A stretch of 64,000 bases of DNA from Actinomadura craniellae (GTDB lineage: Bacteria > Actinomycetota > Actinomycetes > Streptosporangiales > Streptosporangiaceae). Of this stretch, positions 33,586-43,172 are shown piece after piece. Position 1 is the first letter of the stretch, and each line of letters opens with the position of its first letter. The DNA lies in NCBI RefSeq assembly GCF_003289645.1, contig NZ_QLYX01000008.1:124001-188000 (forward strand), written 5' to 3'. The notes under the pieces were generated by a model that saw only the letters and a list, made by a program, of their open reading frames with translations, had not been told where the DNA came from and made no database searches. Both the position numbers and the translations under genes were made by a program.

Positions 33586-34779
33586 ATGAGCGATGTGACG
33601 GCCCCGCGCCCGCGCCTCGTCACCCGGCCGCTGGTGCTGGTGTGCCTGGCCAACTTCTGCGCGCTGACGAGCTTCTACCTGCTGCTGACCGTGGTGCCGA
33701 TGTACGCGGCGGCGGCCGGCGGCGGGGTCGGCGCCGGGATGACCACCGGCGCGCTGATGCTGACGACGGTGGTCGCCGAACTCTGCACCCCCTGGCTCGT
33801 CTCCAGGTACGGCTACCGCCGGGTACTGGTCGCCGGCATGGTGACGCTGGGCGCGCCCGCACTGCTGCTGCTCGGTTCGAGCGGCATGGCGACGATCCTG
33901 GCGGTCTGCCTCGTCCGCGGGTTCGGCTTCGCGATCGCCATGGTGGCCGGCGGCGCGCTGGCGGCCTCGCTGCTGCCGGCCGAACGCCGCGGTGAGGGGC
34001 TCGGCGTGCTGGGCCTGGTCTCCGGGATCCCCGCGGTGATCGCGCTGCCGGCGGGCGTCTGGCTCGCCGGGAACCACGGCTACCCGCCGGTCTTCGTCGC
34101 CGGGGCGCTGGCGGGAGTGACCGCGGCCGTGCTCCTGCTCGGCGTTCCCGACCCCCGGCAGGAGGCCGGGGAGCCCGCCGGGCGGTCGCTCGGGGTGCTG
34201 GCCGGGCTGCGGACACCCGCGCTGGTGCGCCCGTCGGTCATGTTCTTCGCCACCGCGACGGCCACCGGCGTCGTCGTCACGTTCCTGCCCCTGGCGGTCG
34301 CGGACGCCTCCGGCGACCTGGCCACGCTCGGCCTGCTCGTCCACTCCGTGGCGGTGACGCTCGCCCGCTGGTGGGCCGGCCGCCACGGGGACCGGCACGG
34401 TGCCGCCGGCCTGCTGGTGCCCGGCGTGCTGGCGACCGCCGCCGGGATGCTCCTACTGGTCATGGTCGACAGCCCGTACGCGATGCTCGCCGGGACGGCG
34501 CTCGGCGGTGCGGGCTTCGGTGCCGCCGCGAACGCCAGCCTCGCCCTCATGTACGACCGGGTCGCGCCCTCGGGGTACGGGGCGGTCGCCGCCATCTGGA
34601 ACGTCGCCTACGACACGGGTCTGGGCGTGGGCGGCGCCGGGTTCGGGGTGCTCGCCGCGCGGAGCGGCTACCCGGCCGGGTTCGCGCTCACCGGCGTCCT
34701 GGTGCTCGCCGTGCTGGTGCCGGCCCGCTCCGGAGCCGGCCTTCCCCGTGGCGGAGGAAAGGCCGCCCCGCCGGCCTAG
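33586..34779 (+). CDS. MFS transporter
   Basis: A 397-residue, 12-span major facilitator protein. The loop between spans 2 and 3 reads SRYGYRRVLVAG and that between 8 and 9 AGRHGDRHGAAG, both versions of the MFS G-x-x-x-D/R-R-x-G motif. Drug or metabolite efflux fits the sequence type (YfcJ/Bcr-like). Start set at ATG 33586 (MSDVTAPRP); an ATG at 33574 is in frame. No strong ribosome site at either. May be transcribed with the upstream amidohydrolase. Confidence 0.87.
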   Translation: MSDVTAPRPRLVTRPLVLVCLANFCALTSFYLLLTVVPMYAAAAGGGVGAGMTTGALMLTTVVAELCTPWLVSRYGYRRVLVAGMVTLGAPALLLLGSSGMATILAVCLVRGFGFAIAMVAGGALAASLLPAERRGEGLGVLGLVSGIPAVIALPAGVWLAGNHGYPPVFVAGALAGVTAAVLLLGVPDPRQEAGEPAGRSLGVLAGLRTPALVRPSVMFFATATATGVVVTFLPLAVADASGDLATLGLLVHSVAVTLARWWAGRHGDRHGAAGLLVPGVLATAAGMLLLVMVDSPYAMLAGTALGGAGFGAAANASLALMYDRVAPSGYGAVAAIWNVAYDTGLGVGGAGFGVLAARSGYPAGFALTGVLVLAVLVPARSGAGLPRGGGKAAPPA

Positions 34780-34840
34780 GAGATCGGCGCTGCGGATCCG
34801 GATGCGATGACGACGCGCCCGGGACGGACCAGCCCCGCCG

Positions 34841-36250
34841 TCACAGGAGATCGGCGATGGCGGCGATACCGTCCGCGATGGCGCGTTCGGAGAGGTTGCC
34901 GAAGCCGAGAACGAGCTGCGGCGGGGTGGCGGCCCGGCTGAAACGGTAGTCGCTCATGCCGTACAGCCCGACGGAGCGCGCCCGGGCCGCGGCGACGACG
35001 GCCCGCTCGTCGGCGTCCCCGGGCAGGTGCGCCACGGCGTGGAAGCCGGCCGCGAGGCCGGTGAGCTCGACGTGGGGCGCATGCAGGGCGAGCGCGTCGA
35101 CGAGCGCCGCGCGCCGGCCGGCGTACCCGGCGCGCATCCGCCGCAGATGGCGGTCGTAGCGCCCGGACTCGATCAGGGCGGCGAGGGCCAGCTGGTCCAG
35201 CAGCGGTGATCCGCGGTCACTGAACCTCTTCTCGGTGATGAGGGCGTCGGCGAGCGCGGGCGGGCACAGCACCCAGCCCAGCCGCAGCGCCGGCGCCAGG
35301 GACTTGCTGACGGTGCCGAGGGCGACGACCCGGTCGGGGGCGAGGCCCTGCAGGGTCCCGACCGGTTCGCGGTCGTAACGGAACTCGGCGTCGTAGTCGT
35401 CCTCGATGAGGACGCCGTCGCACCGCGCCGCCCACGCGATCAGCTCGTGCCGCCGTCCGGGTGCGAGGACGACCCCGGTGGGCCACTGGTGGGCGGGCGT
35501 GAGCAGGACCGCGCGGGCGCCGGTCGCGGCGAGCGCGTCCACGTCGATGCCGTCGCGGTCGACCGGGACCGGGACGGCGTCGACCCCGGCCCAGGCGGCC
35601 GCGGCCATCGTGGCGCCTTCGCCGTACCCGGGATCCTCGAAGGCCACCCGCCGCAGCCCGGCGCGGACCAGCACCCGCAGTACGAGGCTGAGGCCCTGCG
35701 CGAACCCCGTACAGGCGACGATGCGGTCGGGTTCGGCCGCGGCGGCGCGGACGCGCCCCAGGTACCCGGCAAGGATCCGGCGGAAGGTCAGGCTCCCGCG
35801 CGGGTCCCCGTAGCCGAAGGCCGCGGTGGGGGCGTGCCGGCCGACCTCCCGCTGCGCCCAGAGCCAGTCACCGCGGGGGAAACCGGCCAGGTGGGGCACC
35901 CCGGTGGCGAAGTCGGCCACCAGCGGACGCGGCGCGGGGACGGGCGGCGGCGCCGTGGCCGCGGGCGCGCCGCGGGTCGCCAGCTCGGCGACCCGGGTCG
36001 CGGAACCGACCCGGGCGGTCAGGTAGCCCTCGGCGTGCAACTGGCTGTAGCACTCCTGCACGAGGCCCCGGGAGACGCCCAGCTCGCGCGCCATCTCCCG
36101 GGAGGAGGGGAGCCGCTCGCCCGCCTGGAGCCGGCCGTGCCGGATCGCCTCCCGCAACCCGCGTTCGAGCTGCGACCGCAACGGTTCGGAGCTCGCGCGA
36201 TCCAGCGGCAGGAGCAGCCCCGGACTCGAACCGGCCCATTCGATCGGCAT
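34841..36250 (-). CDS. PdxR/MocR-family regulator with aminotransferase domain
   Basis: A 469-residue fusion regulator. GntR winged helix at about 20-90 (LREAIRHGRLQAGERLPSS, REMARELGVSRGLVQECY), then an aspartate-aminotransferase-like domain with the PLP lysine in GTVSKSLAPALRLGW (about 315). Such proteins bind PLP and often regulate vitamin B6 or amino-acid genes. No target gene lies next to it; the divergent side faces the VOC/AraC operon terminator. The start ATG 36250 gives the usual short lead-in. Confidence 0.9.
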   Translation of the reverse strand: MPIEWAGSSPGLLLPLDRASSEPLRSQLERGLREAIRHGRLQAGERLPSSREMARELGVSRGLVQECYSQLHAEGYLTARVGSATRVAELATRGAPAATAPPPVPAPRPLVADFATGVPHLAGFPRGDWLWAQREVGRHAPTAAFGYGDPRGSLTFRRILAGYLGRVRAAAAEPDRIVACTGFAQGLSLVLRVLVRAGLRRVAFEDPGYGEGATMAAAAWAGVDAVPVPVDRDGIDVDALAATGARAVLLTPAHQWPTGVVLAPGRRHELIAWAARCDGVLIEDDYDAEFRYDREPVGTLQGLAPDRVVALGTVSKSLAPALRLGWVLCPPALADALITEKRFSDRGSPLLDQLALAALIESGRYDRHLRRMRAGYAGRRAALVDALALHAPHVELTGLAAGFHAVAHLPGDADERAVVAAARARSVGLYGMSDYRFSRAATPPQLVLGFGNLSERAIADGIAAIADLL

Positions 36251-36320
36251 GGGACCGGACCCTAGCCCAGGCCCGCCGCCGGCCCCGGCTCCGCGATCAC
36301 CGGCTTCCGCGCCGCCGGAA

Positions 36321-36351
36321 AGGACCCCGGGCGATGATCGCTCGGGGTCCT
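36321..36351 (-). terminator. Terminator of the VOC/AraC operon
   Basis: AGGACCCCG (36321-36329) pairs with CGGGGTCCT (36343-36351), and the loop adds GCGAT/ATCGC, giving an almost complete 31-bp palindrome. It lies 42 nt past the VOC stop. Nearly the same hairpin occurs at 63849-63879. Confidence 0.7.
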
Positions 36352-36393
36352 CGGGTCGTTGGGGGGCGCGGGCGAACCGCGGCCTCCGCCCGT

Positions 36394-36804
36394 TCAGCCC
36401 TTCGGCTGGGTGAAGCGGAGGTGGTTGCCGAAGGGGTCGCGGAGGCCGCAGTCGATCCCGTACGGGCGCTCGGTGGGCTCCTCGGTGAACTCCACCCCCC
36501 GGCCCAGCAGCGTCTCGTACGTCTTACGGCAGTCGTCCGTGCTGAAGATGAGCGTGCCACCCGTCGCGCCCTTGGTCACCAGCTCGCGGACCTGCCGCGC
36601 CGTCTCCTCGGACATCGCCGGCGGGCCCGGCTTCTCCAGCAGGATCTGGCGGTCCGGGTGGCCGGGGACGTTGACGGTCAGCCAGCGCATGAAGCCCAGA
36701 TCGACGTCGGAGTTGACCTCCAGGCCGAGCTTGCCGACATAGAAGTCCAGGGCCTCGTCCTGGTCGAGGACGTAGATCTGCGAGTGCGTGATGGCGTTGA
36801 ACAT
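36394..36804 (-). CDS. VOC-family (glyoxalase-like) protein
   Basis: A 136-residue protein of the vicinal oxygen chelate fold. It opens with ITHSQIYVLDQDEALDFYVGKLG and closes with GLRDPFGNHLRFTQP, the two halves of a glyoxalase/bleomycin-resistance-type domain, with a metal-ligand-like Glu in ILLEKPG. The substrate is unknown. ATG 36804 is preferred; a GTG three codons earlier is possible. It follows the small AraC gene in one operon, an arrangement common in actinomycetes. Confidence 0.88.
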   Translation of the reverse strand: MFNAITHSQIYVLDQDEALDFYVGKLGLEVNSDVDLGFMRWLTVNVPGHPDRQILLEKPGPPAMSEETARQVRELVTKGATGGTLIFSTDDCRKTYETLLGRGVEFTEEPTERPYGIDCGLRDPFGNHLRFTQPKG

Positions 36805-36866
36805 GCAGCTCACGCTACCGACCGGGTCGGCCGGAAACTTATCCGAAACTGCTCAGGTGGCGGCGG

Positions 36867-37259
36867 TCAGGAACTCGGCCGGGTCCACGCCATCGTGAAG
36901 CACGTCGGCACGTCCGCGGCCGTCGTCTCCCGGCGGTACTCCCGCGGCGACCGGCCGACGATGTCGCGGAACGTGCGGCTGAAGGTGCCCGTGCTGCCGA
37001 AGCCGACCTCGAAGCAGATGTCGGTCACGCTGCGGTCGGTCTCCCGCAGCAGGAACATCGCCCGCTCGACCCGGCGGCGCTGCAGGTAGCGGTGCGGTGT
37101 CTCGCCGAACGTGGCCCGGAAGGTGCGGGTGAAGTGCGCCTGCGACACGTGGGCGATCCGGGCCAGGGCCGGGACGTCCAGCGGCTGCGCGTAGGCGCGG
37201 TCCATCGCGTCCCGCGCCCGGAGCATGCGGCGGTTGGTGTCCTCTGCGGCGCTGTTCAC
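36867..37259 (-). CDS. Short AraC-family regulator
   Basis: A 130-residue protein that is nearly only the AraC DNA-binding domain. Two helix-turn-helix units are seen: VPALARIAHVSQAHFTRTFRA and VTDICFEVGFGSTGTFSRTF. There is no sensor domain, so ligand response may depend on the VOC partner encoded 62 nt downstream. GTG start 37259, weak ribosome site. Confidence 0.88.
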   Translation of the reverse strand: MNSAAEDTNRRMLRARDAMDRAYAQPLDVPALARIAHVSQAHFTRTFRATFGETPHRYLQRRRVERAMFLLRETDRSVTDICFEVGFGSTGTFSRTFRDIVGRSPREYRRETTAADVPTCFTMAWTRPSS

Positions 37260-37336
37260 GGCGCCACCACGCTACAGTCCTCGGTCGTCCGGCTGCGCCG
37301 GGCACCTGTACTTCTCCTTCTCCGCGGGCCGAGCTT

Positions 37337-37948
37337 TCAGAGGAGCCCGTGCTCCCTGGCGTACAGGGCGGCCTGGGTACGGTCGCGCAGGCCCAGCCGC
37401 TGGAGGATGCGGGAGATGTGGTTCTTGACCGTGCCCTCGCTGACGTACAGCCGGGAGGCGATCTCCCGGTTGGTGGCGCCCGCCGAGATCAGCCGCAGCA
37501 CCTCGGTCTCGCGCGGGGTGAGCACGGCGGGCGCGGGCAGCCCCGCCGCCAGCCGGGTGACGATGGCCGAGTCGAGCTGGGCGACGCCGGCGTGCGCGAG
37601 CCGGACCGCCCGGGCGAGGTCGGCGGCGGGCAGGTTCTTCAGCAGGTAGCCCACCGCTCCGGCCCGCAGCGCCCCGGTCACGTACTCGTCGTCATCGAAC
37701 GTCGTGAGCATCACGACCGTGCACCCGGGTGCCCGGCGGCGCAACTCGGCCGTGGCGGCCACCCCGTCCAGGCCGGGCATCCGGACGTCCATCAGCACCA
37801 CGTCGGGCCGGGCGGCGACGATCGCCTCGACGGCCTCGGTGCCGTCGCCGGCGTCGCCGACGACCTCGATGCCCGGCTGGAGCCCGAGCAGCGCGGCGAT
37901 GCCCTCGCGGACGAGGTCCTGGTCGTCGACCACGAAGACGCTCACCAC
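37337..37948 (-). CDS. NarL-type response regulator of a canonical two-component system
   Basis: A 203-residue response regulator. Receiver domain with Asp8-Asp9, phosphorylation site Asp54 (VVLMDVRMPG), Thr in MLTTFDDDE and Lys in GYLLKN; LuxR helix-turn-helix at about 140-195 (LTPRETEVLRLISAGATNREIA). All catalytic residues are normal, unlike the 0.3-4.6 kb system. Starts at a GTG overlapping the end of the kinase gene, so the two are translationally coupled. Confidence 0.95.
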   Translation of the reverse strand: MVSVFVVDDQDLVREGIAALLGLQPGIEVVGDAGDGTEAVEAIVAARPDVVLMDVRMPGLDGVAATAELRRRAPGCTVVMLTTFDDDEYVTGALRAGAVGYLLKNLPAADLARAVRLAHAGVAQLDSAIVTRLAAGLPAPAVLTPRETEVLRLISAGATNREIASRLYVSEGTVKNHISRILQRLGLRDRTQAALYAREHGLL

Positions 37949-39009
37949 GGCACCCTCACCCGCAGCTCGGTCCCCGCCGGGGAGGGCTCGACCGCCATCG
38001 TCCCGGCGGCCTGCCGGACGCGCTCCCGCAGGCCCCTGAGCCCGAACCCCTCACCGCCGGCACCGAACCCCCGGCCGTCGTCGGTCACCCGCAGCTCCGC
38101 TCCCCGCTCGTCGTAGCGGACGGCCACCCGGATCTCGGTGGCGTCCGCGTGGCGGCACGCGTTGGTGAGCCCCTCCTGCGCCGCCCGGTACAGGACGTGC
38201 AGTGGGCGGCGTTCGGTGCCGGAGATGTCGAGGGTGATCCGGCGCTCCCCGCCGTCCAGCGCGCGGACGAGGTCGGCCAGCGCCGCCGACGTGCTCCGCG
38301 CGTCCAGGGCGCGGACCGACGTGCGCACGTCGTCCAGCGCCCGCCCGGCCGACCAGCGGGCGCTGGACACCGCCTGCGCGGCGCCCGCCGGGTCGAGCGC
38401 GGCGAACGCCTCCGCCTTCTCCAACTGGATGCCGATCGCGGTGAGGTGGTGGCCGAGGCCGTCGTGGATCTCCCTGGCCAGCCGGTTGCGCTCGCGGGCC
38501 GCGGACAGCTCGGCGACCTGCTCCAGCGTGGCTTCCAGCCGCGCCCGCGCCCGCTGCTCGCGGACGGCCACCGCCGCCATGGTGATCGACAGGACGACGC
38601 CGAGGGCGAACATCAGCAGGTCCGAGATGTACTCCGCGCGCACCTGCCAGTCCGGGACGGCCAGCGTGAAGGCGCCCACCAGCACGGCCACGCAGGCGAC
38701 GCCGAGGGCCACGGCCACCGCCGGACCGAACGCGAAGTACCCCAGGAACGGGACGAGCACGAACAGCACCCGCGACAGTCCCGAGACGTCCAGCGCGGTC
38801 ACCGCGCAGAACAGCGCCACCCGGACGGCCAGCAGCGGGCCGGGCGGGACGCGGCGCTCCCGCGCGTCCAGGGCGATCAGGGCGAGCAGCAGCGCCGCGT
38901 AACCGGCGGTCCGCACGCCGGGACCCGGGCCGATCGCCGCGTAGTAGACGCCTCCGGCGAGCACCGCCCCGTACAGGACGGGCGGCACCCAGGGGACCGG
39001 CCGCACCAT
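37942..39009 (-). CDS. DesK/NarX-type sensor histidine kinase
   Basis: A 355-residue membrane kinase. Four to five membrane spans lie in residues 8-145, then HisKA_3 with REIHDGLGHHLTAIGIQ (H-box) and a complete HATPase domain: QEGLTNACRHA (N-box), TDDGRGFG and FGLRGLRERV. Partner of the response regulator that overlaps its 3-prime end. It is a useful in-window standard for judging the degenerate kinases at 0.3-4.6 kb. Signal unknown. Divergent from the esterase gene. Confidence 0.94.
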   Translation of the reverse strand: MVRPVPWVPPVLYGAVLAGGVYYAAIGPGPGVRTAGYAALLLALIALDARERRVPPGPLLAVRVALFCAVTALDVSGLSRVLFVLVPFLGYFAFGPAVAVALGVACVAVLVGAFTLAVPDWQVRAEYISDLLMFALGVVLSITMAAVAVREQRARARLEATLEQVAELSAARERNRLAREIHDGLGHHLTAIGIQLEKAEAFAALDPAGAAQAVSSARWSAGRALDDVRTSVRALDARSTSAALADLVRALDGGERRITLDISGTERRPLHVLYRAAQEGLTNACRHADATEIRVAVRYDERGAELRVTDDGRGFGAGGEGFGLRGLRERVRQAAGTMAVEPSPAGTELRVRVPW

Positions 39010-39202
39010 CCCGCCTCCCGATGCCCGACCTCGGAATGCACCTTATGTCGGAGGGTGCCGCGGGCGACATCCGTGCCGGGCAGGTTTGGCCGAAGGTCAT
39101 GTGCCCTCCGGGCCGCCGAACCTGGCCGCACCGCACTTACCCGCCATGACCCGCGGTTCCTAGCGTTCCGGTGTCACATCGTCCACTGCCTGGAGGAACG
39201 TC

Positions 39203-40465
39203 GTGCGCCGCATGCTTCTCCTCGTCCCGGCCCTGCTGGCGACCGCCCTGGCGGCTCCGGCCGCCGCCGGCACCGGCGGCTGCCCCGCCGTGCGGGTGCC
39301 GGGGGCCGAGCACTCGGTCACCGCCTGCCTCACGGACCTGACCACCGCGGGGACGGTGCCCGCCGGCCGCACCGACCCGGCCGACTGGGCCGGCCTGGAG
39401 GCCCCGGGCACGGTCACCCCATCCGGAGTGCCGGGTGTGCAGGTCGACGGCTACTTCCCCGACACCTCGACCACGAACACCAACCACGGCTGGAACCACG
39501 ACGCCCAGTTCGTCATCCGCCTGCCGAAGCACTGGAACGGCGGGCTGGTCGTCGCCGGGCCGCCCGCGACCCGGGAGCAGTACGCCAACGACCGGATCAT
39601 CAGCGACCAGGTGCTGGCCAGGGGTTACGCCTACGCCGCCACCGACAAGGGCAACACCGGACCCGAGATGCACCGGGACGGCAGGCGTCCCGGCGACGCG
39701 ATCATGGAGTGGCACCACCGGCTCACCCAGCTGACCCGGGCCGCCAGGCGCGTCGCCGCCCACCACTACGGCCGCGCCCCCCGGCGCACCTACGCCGCGG
39801 GCCTGTCCGCCGGCGGCTACCTGGTCCGGTGGCAACTGGAGCACCACCCGTCCCTGTACGACGGCGGCCTCGACTGGAACGCCCTCGTCTTCACCGCAGC
39901 CGGCCCCAACCTGCTGACCACCCTGCCGCCCGCCCTGCGCGCCTACCCCCGCCACGCCGCCGGGGACGCCGCCGCCCACGCAGCCATGCTCGCCGCGGGG
40001 TACCCCGCCGGCTCCGAGCCCGTCTGGGACTACAGCCACCGCAACCACTGGGACTTCTTCCAGCGGCTGCTCCGCGAGGAGGTCGACCCGGGCTACGACG
40101 GCGACACCCTGGCGGGCACCCCCTTCTGCCCCGAGGGCACCGGCCCCGGCTGCGACACCGACTACGACTACCGCTCCCGCCCGCCCTCGGTGCACCGCGC
40201 CATGGCCCGCGTGTCCCTCACCGGCCGGCTCACCCGTCCCCTCGTCAGCGTCCAGGGCTCGCTGGACGCCCTGACCCCGCCCGCCAAGTACGGCGACCAC
40301 TACCACCGCATGGTCGCCGCCGCCGGCCGGGCGGCCCTGCACCGCCTGATCACCGTGCCCGGCGGCACCCACACCGACGGCATGATCCCGCTGGCCCCCG
40401 ACGTCCTGCGCCCCATGCTGCCGTCGTTCGTGGCGGCCTTCGCCCAGCTCGAAGCCCGCTCCTGA
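39203..40465 (+). CDS. Secreted tannase/feruloyl-esterase-like alpha/beta hydrolase
   Basis: A 420-residue exported hydrolase. Signal peptide with cleavage likely after PAAAG (about 1-23). The nucleophile elbow GLSAGGYL (about 195) and the late acid/base segments (GSLDALTPP, GGTHTDG) give a Ser-Asp-His triad. Similar proteins are grouped as tannase/feruloyl esterase or hydroxybutyrate-oligomer hydrolases. GTG start with GGAGGA upstream. Perhaps controlled by the divergent two-component system. Confidence 0.8.
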   Translation: MRRMLLLVPALLATALAAPAAAGTGGCPAVRVPGAEHSVTACLTDLTTAGTVPAGRTDPADWAGLEAPGTVTPSGVPGVQVDGYFPDTSTTNTNHGWNHDAQFVIRLPKHWNGGLVVAGPPATREQYANDRIISDQVLARGYAYAATDKGNTGPEMHRDGRRPGDAIMEWHHRLTQLTRAARRVAAHHYGRAPRRTYAAGLSAGGYLVRWQLEHHPSLYDGGLDWNALVFTAAGPNLLTTLPPALRAYPRHAAGDAAAHAAMLAAGYPAGSEPVWDYSHRNHWDFFQRLLREEVDPGYDGDTLAGTPFCPEGTGPGCDTDYDYRSRPPSVHRAMARVSLTGRLTRPLVSVQGSLDALTPPAKYGDHYHRMVAAAGRAALHRLITVPGGTHTDGMIPLAPDVLRPMLPSFVAAFAQLEARS

Positions 40466-40614
40466 CCCGGCGCGGCCTCTTCCGTCCACCCCGCTCGGGC
40501 TGACCTCCAGGTAGAGCTTTTACCCGGGTGGGCGAGGCGTCTCGACGTGGAGGGTGACGGGGCCCTGGTGTGATCGACCCTGCGGGGACGGGCGACGCGC
40601 TGGGGAGGAGGCCG

Positions 40615-42216
40615 ATGACCTTTGACGAGACGGTGCCGCGCACCGGAACGGACACGGCCGGGTGGTCCGCGACCTACCGCAGCCTCGGCGAGCAGCGGCT
40701 CTCGTCCGCCGAGGAACGCTTCGAACGGGCCCGCCGGACCACCGGCCTGTGGCTGGCGCCGCTGGTCTCGGCGGTCTTCCTGCTGCTGCCGCTCGACCTG
40801 CCGCCCACCCAGCAGACGCTCGCCGGGATCCTGCTCGGCGTGATCGTGCTGTGGGTCACGGAGCCGGTGCCGATCCCGGTCGGCGGGCTGATCGGCGTGG
40901 CCGCGATCGTGCTGTCCGGAGTGGCCTCGGCGGAGGACGCGCTCGAACCGTTCGGCTCCACGACGATCTTCACCTTCATCGGGGCGTTCATCCTCGCCCA
41001 GGCGATGCTCAAGCACGGGGTCGCCCGGCGGTTCGCCTTCTTCATGCTGTCGCTGCCCGGGGTCGGCCGCTCCACCTTCCGGCTGGTCGCCGCCTTCGGC
41101 CTGGTCACGTGCCTGCTGTCGGCGTTCGTGTCCAACACCGCCGCGGTCGCGATGCTGCTGCCCACCGCGCTCGGCATGCTCACGGTCATCGCCAGGATGC
41201 TCCGGGACCGCGGCGCCGTCGCCGCGGACTTCGACCCGGCCCGGCTGCGCGTCGGCGCCGCCCTGGTGCTGATGCTCGCCTACGGCGCCGGCGTCGGCGG
41301 CCTGCTCACCCCGGTCGGCAGCCCGCCCAACCTGATCGGCCGCGGGCTGATCGAGGAGGCCACCGGCGAGAAGATCTCGTTCGCCCGGTGGACCGCCACG
41401 GCACTGCCGCTGTGCGCGGCGATGTTCGTCGTGCTCGTCGCCGTCCTGCTGCTCCTCAACCGGCCCGAGATCCGGCGGATCGAGGGCGTGGCGGAGTACG
41501 TGCGGGAGGAACGCGCCGCGCTCGGCAGGCTGTCCCGGGCCGAGATCAACACCCTGGTCGCGTTCGGTGTCACCGTCTCCCTGTGGATCTTCCCGGGCGT
41601 CGTCGCGCTCGTCGCCGGCACCGACGCGCCGGTGTACGAGACGGTCGGCGGTCGGCTCGACGAGGGTGTCGTCGCGGTGCTCGGCGCCTCCCTGCTCTTC
41701 CTGCTCCCCACCGACTGGAGCCGCCGGGAGGCGACCCTGAACTGGAGCGATGCCGCGCGCATCGACTGGGGCACGGTCTTGTTCTTCGGCACCGGCATCA
41801 TCTTCGGCGCGCTGCTGGAGGACACCGGCCTGGCCGGGACCATCGGCGGCGGGGCGGCCGCCGCGCTGGGCCTGTCGAGCCTGGTGGCCATCACGGCCTT
41901 CGCCGCGGTGCTCGCCATAGTGCTCTCGGAGACCACCAGCAACACCGCCTCGGCCTCGGTGGTGGTGCCCATCGTCATCCCCATCGCGGTCGCCGCCGGC
42001 GTCGACCCGTTCGTGCCCGCCCTGGCGGCCACCTTCGCCGCCTCGTTCGGGTTCATGCTGCCGGTCTCCACCGCGCAGAACGCCATCGTCTACGGGTCCG
42101 GCGTCGTCCCGATCACCACGATGGTCCGTTCCGGGTTCGGTTTCGACGTCATCGGCGCCCTCCTGATCGTCCTGGGGCTGCCGCTGGCGGTCGCCCGCAC
42201 CGGAATCGGCGGCTGA
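40615..42216 (+). CDS. SLC13/DASS-family anion transporter
   Basis: A 533-residue membrane protein with about twelve spans. The two SNT signature loops FVSNTAAVAML and ETTSNTASASVVVP are those that bind Na+ and the carboxylate substrate in DASS transporters; the GSPPNLIG loop is also typical. It would import dicarboxylates, citrate or sulphate. The first 45 residues are a polar N-terminal extension. ATG 40615 has GGGGAGGAGG upstream, a strong site. Confidence 0.9.
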   Translation: MTFDETVPRTGTDTAGWSATYRSLGEQRLSSAEERFERARRTTGLWLAPLVSAVFLLLPLDLPPTQQTLAGILLGVIVLWVTEPVPIPVGGLIGVAAIVLSGVASAEDALEPFGSTTIFTFIGAFILAQAMLKHGVARRFAFFMLSLPGVGRSTFRLVAAFGLVTCLLSAFVSNTAAVAMLLPTALGMLTVIARMLRDRGAVAADFDPARLRVGAALVLMLAYGAGVGGLLTPVGSPPNLIGRGLIEEATGEKISFARWTATALPLCAAMFVVLVAVLLLLNRPEIRRIEGVAEYVREERAALGRLSRAEINTLVAFGVTVSLWIFPGVVALVAGTDAPVYETVGGRLDEGVVAVLGASLLFLLPTDWSRREATLNWSDAARIDWGTVLFFGTGIIFGALLEDTGLAGTIGGGAAAALGLSSLVAITAFAAVLAIVLSETTSNTASASVVVPIVIPIAVAAGVDPFVPALAATFAASFGFMLPVSTAQNAIVYGSGVVPITTMVRSGFGFDVIGALLIVLGLPLAVARTGIGG

Positions 42217-42274
42217 CGGCGCGCGGCCGTGCCCGGTACGGCCCGCCGGACTTCACCCGCTGGGGTGGGACACA

Positions 42275-42290
42275 CCGGCTTTGAAGCCGG
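42275..42290. terminator. Short hairpin between convergent SLC13 and uppP genes
   Basis: CCGGCTT (42275-42281) and AAGCCGG (42284-42290) pair perfectly around 2 nt. A modest bidirectional terminator candidate in the 119-bp gap. Confidence 0.45.
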
Positions 42291-42335
42291 CGGGAACGGC
42301 ACTTCACGCGCTCGTGGGGGGCCGGTGCCCCGGGG

Positions 42336-43172
42336 TCAGGAGGCCGCGACGACGCCGGTCGCGACCAGCGTGAGCACGATGACGCCGAGGATCACCCGGT
42401 AGACGATGAAGACGGTGTAGGTGTGCTTCGCGATGAACTTGAGCAGCCAGGCCACCGCGACGTAGGCCACGACGAAGCTCACCACCGTGGCGGTGATCGT
42501 GGCGGGCCATCCGACGCCGTTGGAGATGGAGTCGTACTCGTCGACGACCTGGAGCGCGCCGGCGGCGGTCAGCGCGGGGACGGAGAGGAAAAACGACAGC
42601 TTGGTGACCGTGACCCGGTCCAGGCCGCGGATCAGTCCGGCGGACATCGTCGCGCCCGAGCGGGAGACCCCCGGGATCAGCGCCAGGCACTGGACCACCC
42701 CGATGATCAGGGTGTCCTTCCAGGTCACGTCCTTCTCGTCCCGGGACTGGGTGGCGGTCTTGTCGGCGAAGTACATCACCCCGCTCCACAGGATCAGCGC
42801 CGACCCGACGAACCAGAGGCTGCGCAGCGTCGTCTCGATCTGGTCCTTGAACACCAGCCCGACGATGCCGATCGGGATCGCGCCGAGGCCCACCGCCCAC
42901 GCCTGCCGGTAGTCGAGCGCGCTCCGGTGCTCGCGGCTGGCCAGCCCGCGCACCCACGCGGTGATCAGCCGCTGGAAGTCGGCGCGGAAGTAGATCAGGG
43001 TCGCCAGGACGGCACCGACCTGGATGATCGCGGTGAACGCCGTGATGTCGGGGTCGTTGGGGGAGTGCCCGAGAATGCTCTCCAGGATGGTGAGGTGGCC
43101 GGTGCTGGAGATCGGCAGGAACTCGGTCAGCCCCTCCACGGCTCCGAGGAAGACCGCTTCCAGGATGTTCAA
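42336..43172 (-). CDS. uppP: Undecaprenyl-diphosphate phosphatase
   Basis: A 278-residue integral membrane enzyme that recycles the C55 lipid carrier for peptidoglycan synthesis and can give bacitracin tolerance. Family motifs: GAVEGLTEFLPISSTGHL (about 11-28, with the conserved Glu pair) and PGVSRSGATM (about 164-173, with Ser and Arg). Length is normal. TTG start with GAGGGT five nucleotides upstream. Monocistronic. Confidence 0.95.
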   Translation of the reverse strand: MNILEAVFLGAVEGLTEFLPISSTGHLTILESILGHSPNDPDITAFTAIIQVGAVLATLIYFRADFQRLITAWVRGLASREHRSALDYRQAWAVGLGAIPIGIVGLVFKDQIETTLRSLWFVGSALILWSGVMYFADKTATQSRDEKDVTWKDTLIIGVVQCLALIPGVSRSGATMSAGLIRGLDRVTVTKLSFFLSVPALTAAGALQVVDEYDSISNGVGWPATITATVVSFVVAYVAVAWLLKFIAKHTYTVFIVYRVILGVIVLTLVATGVVAAS

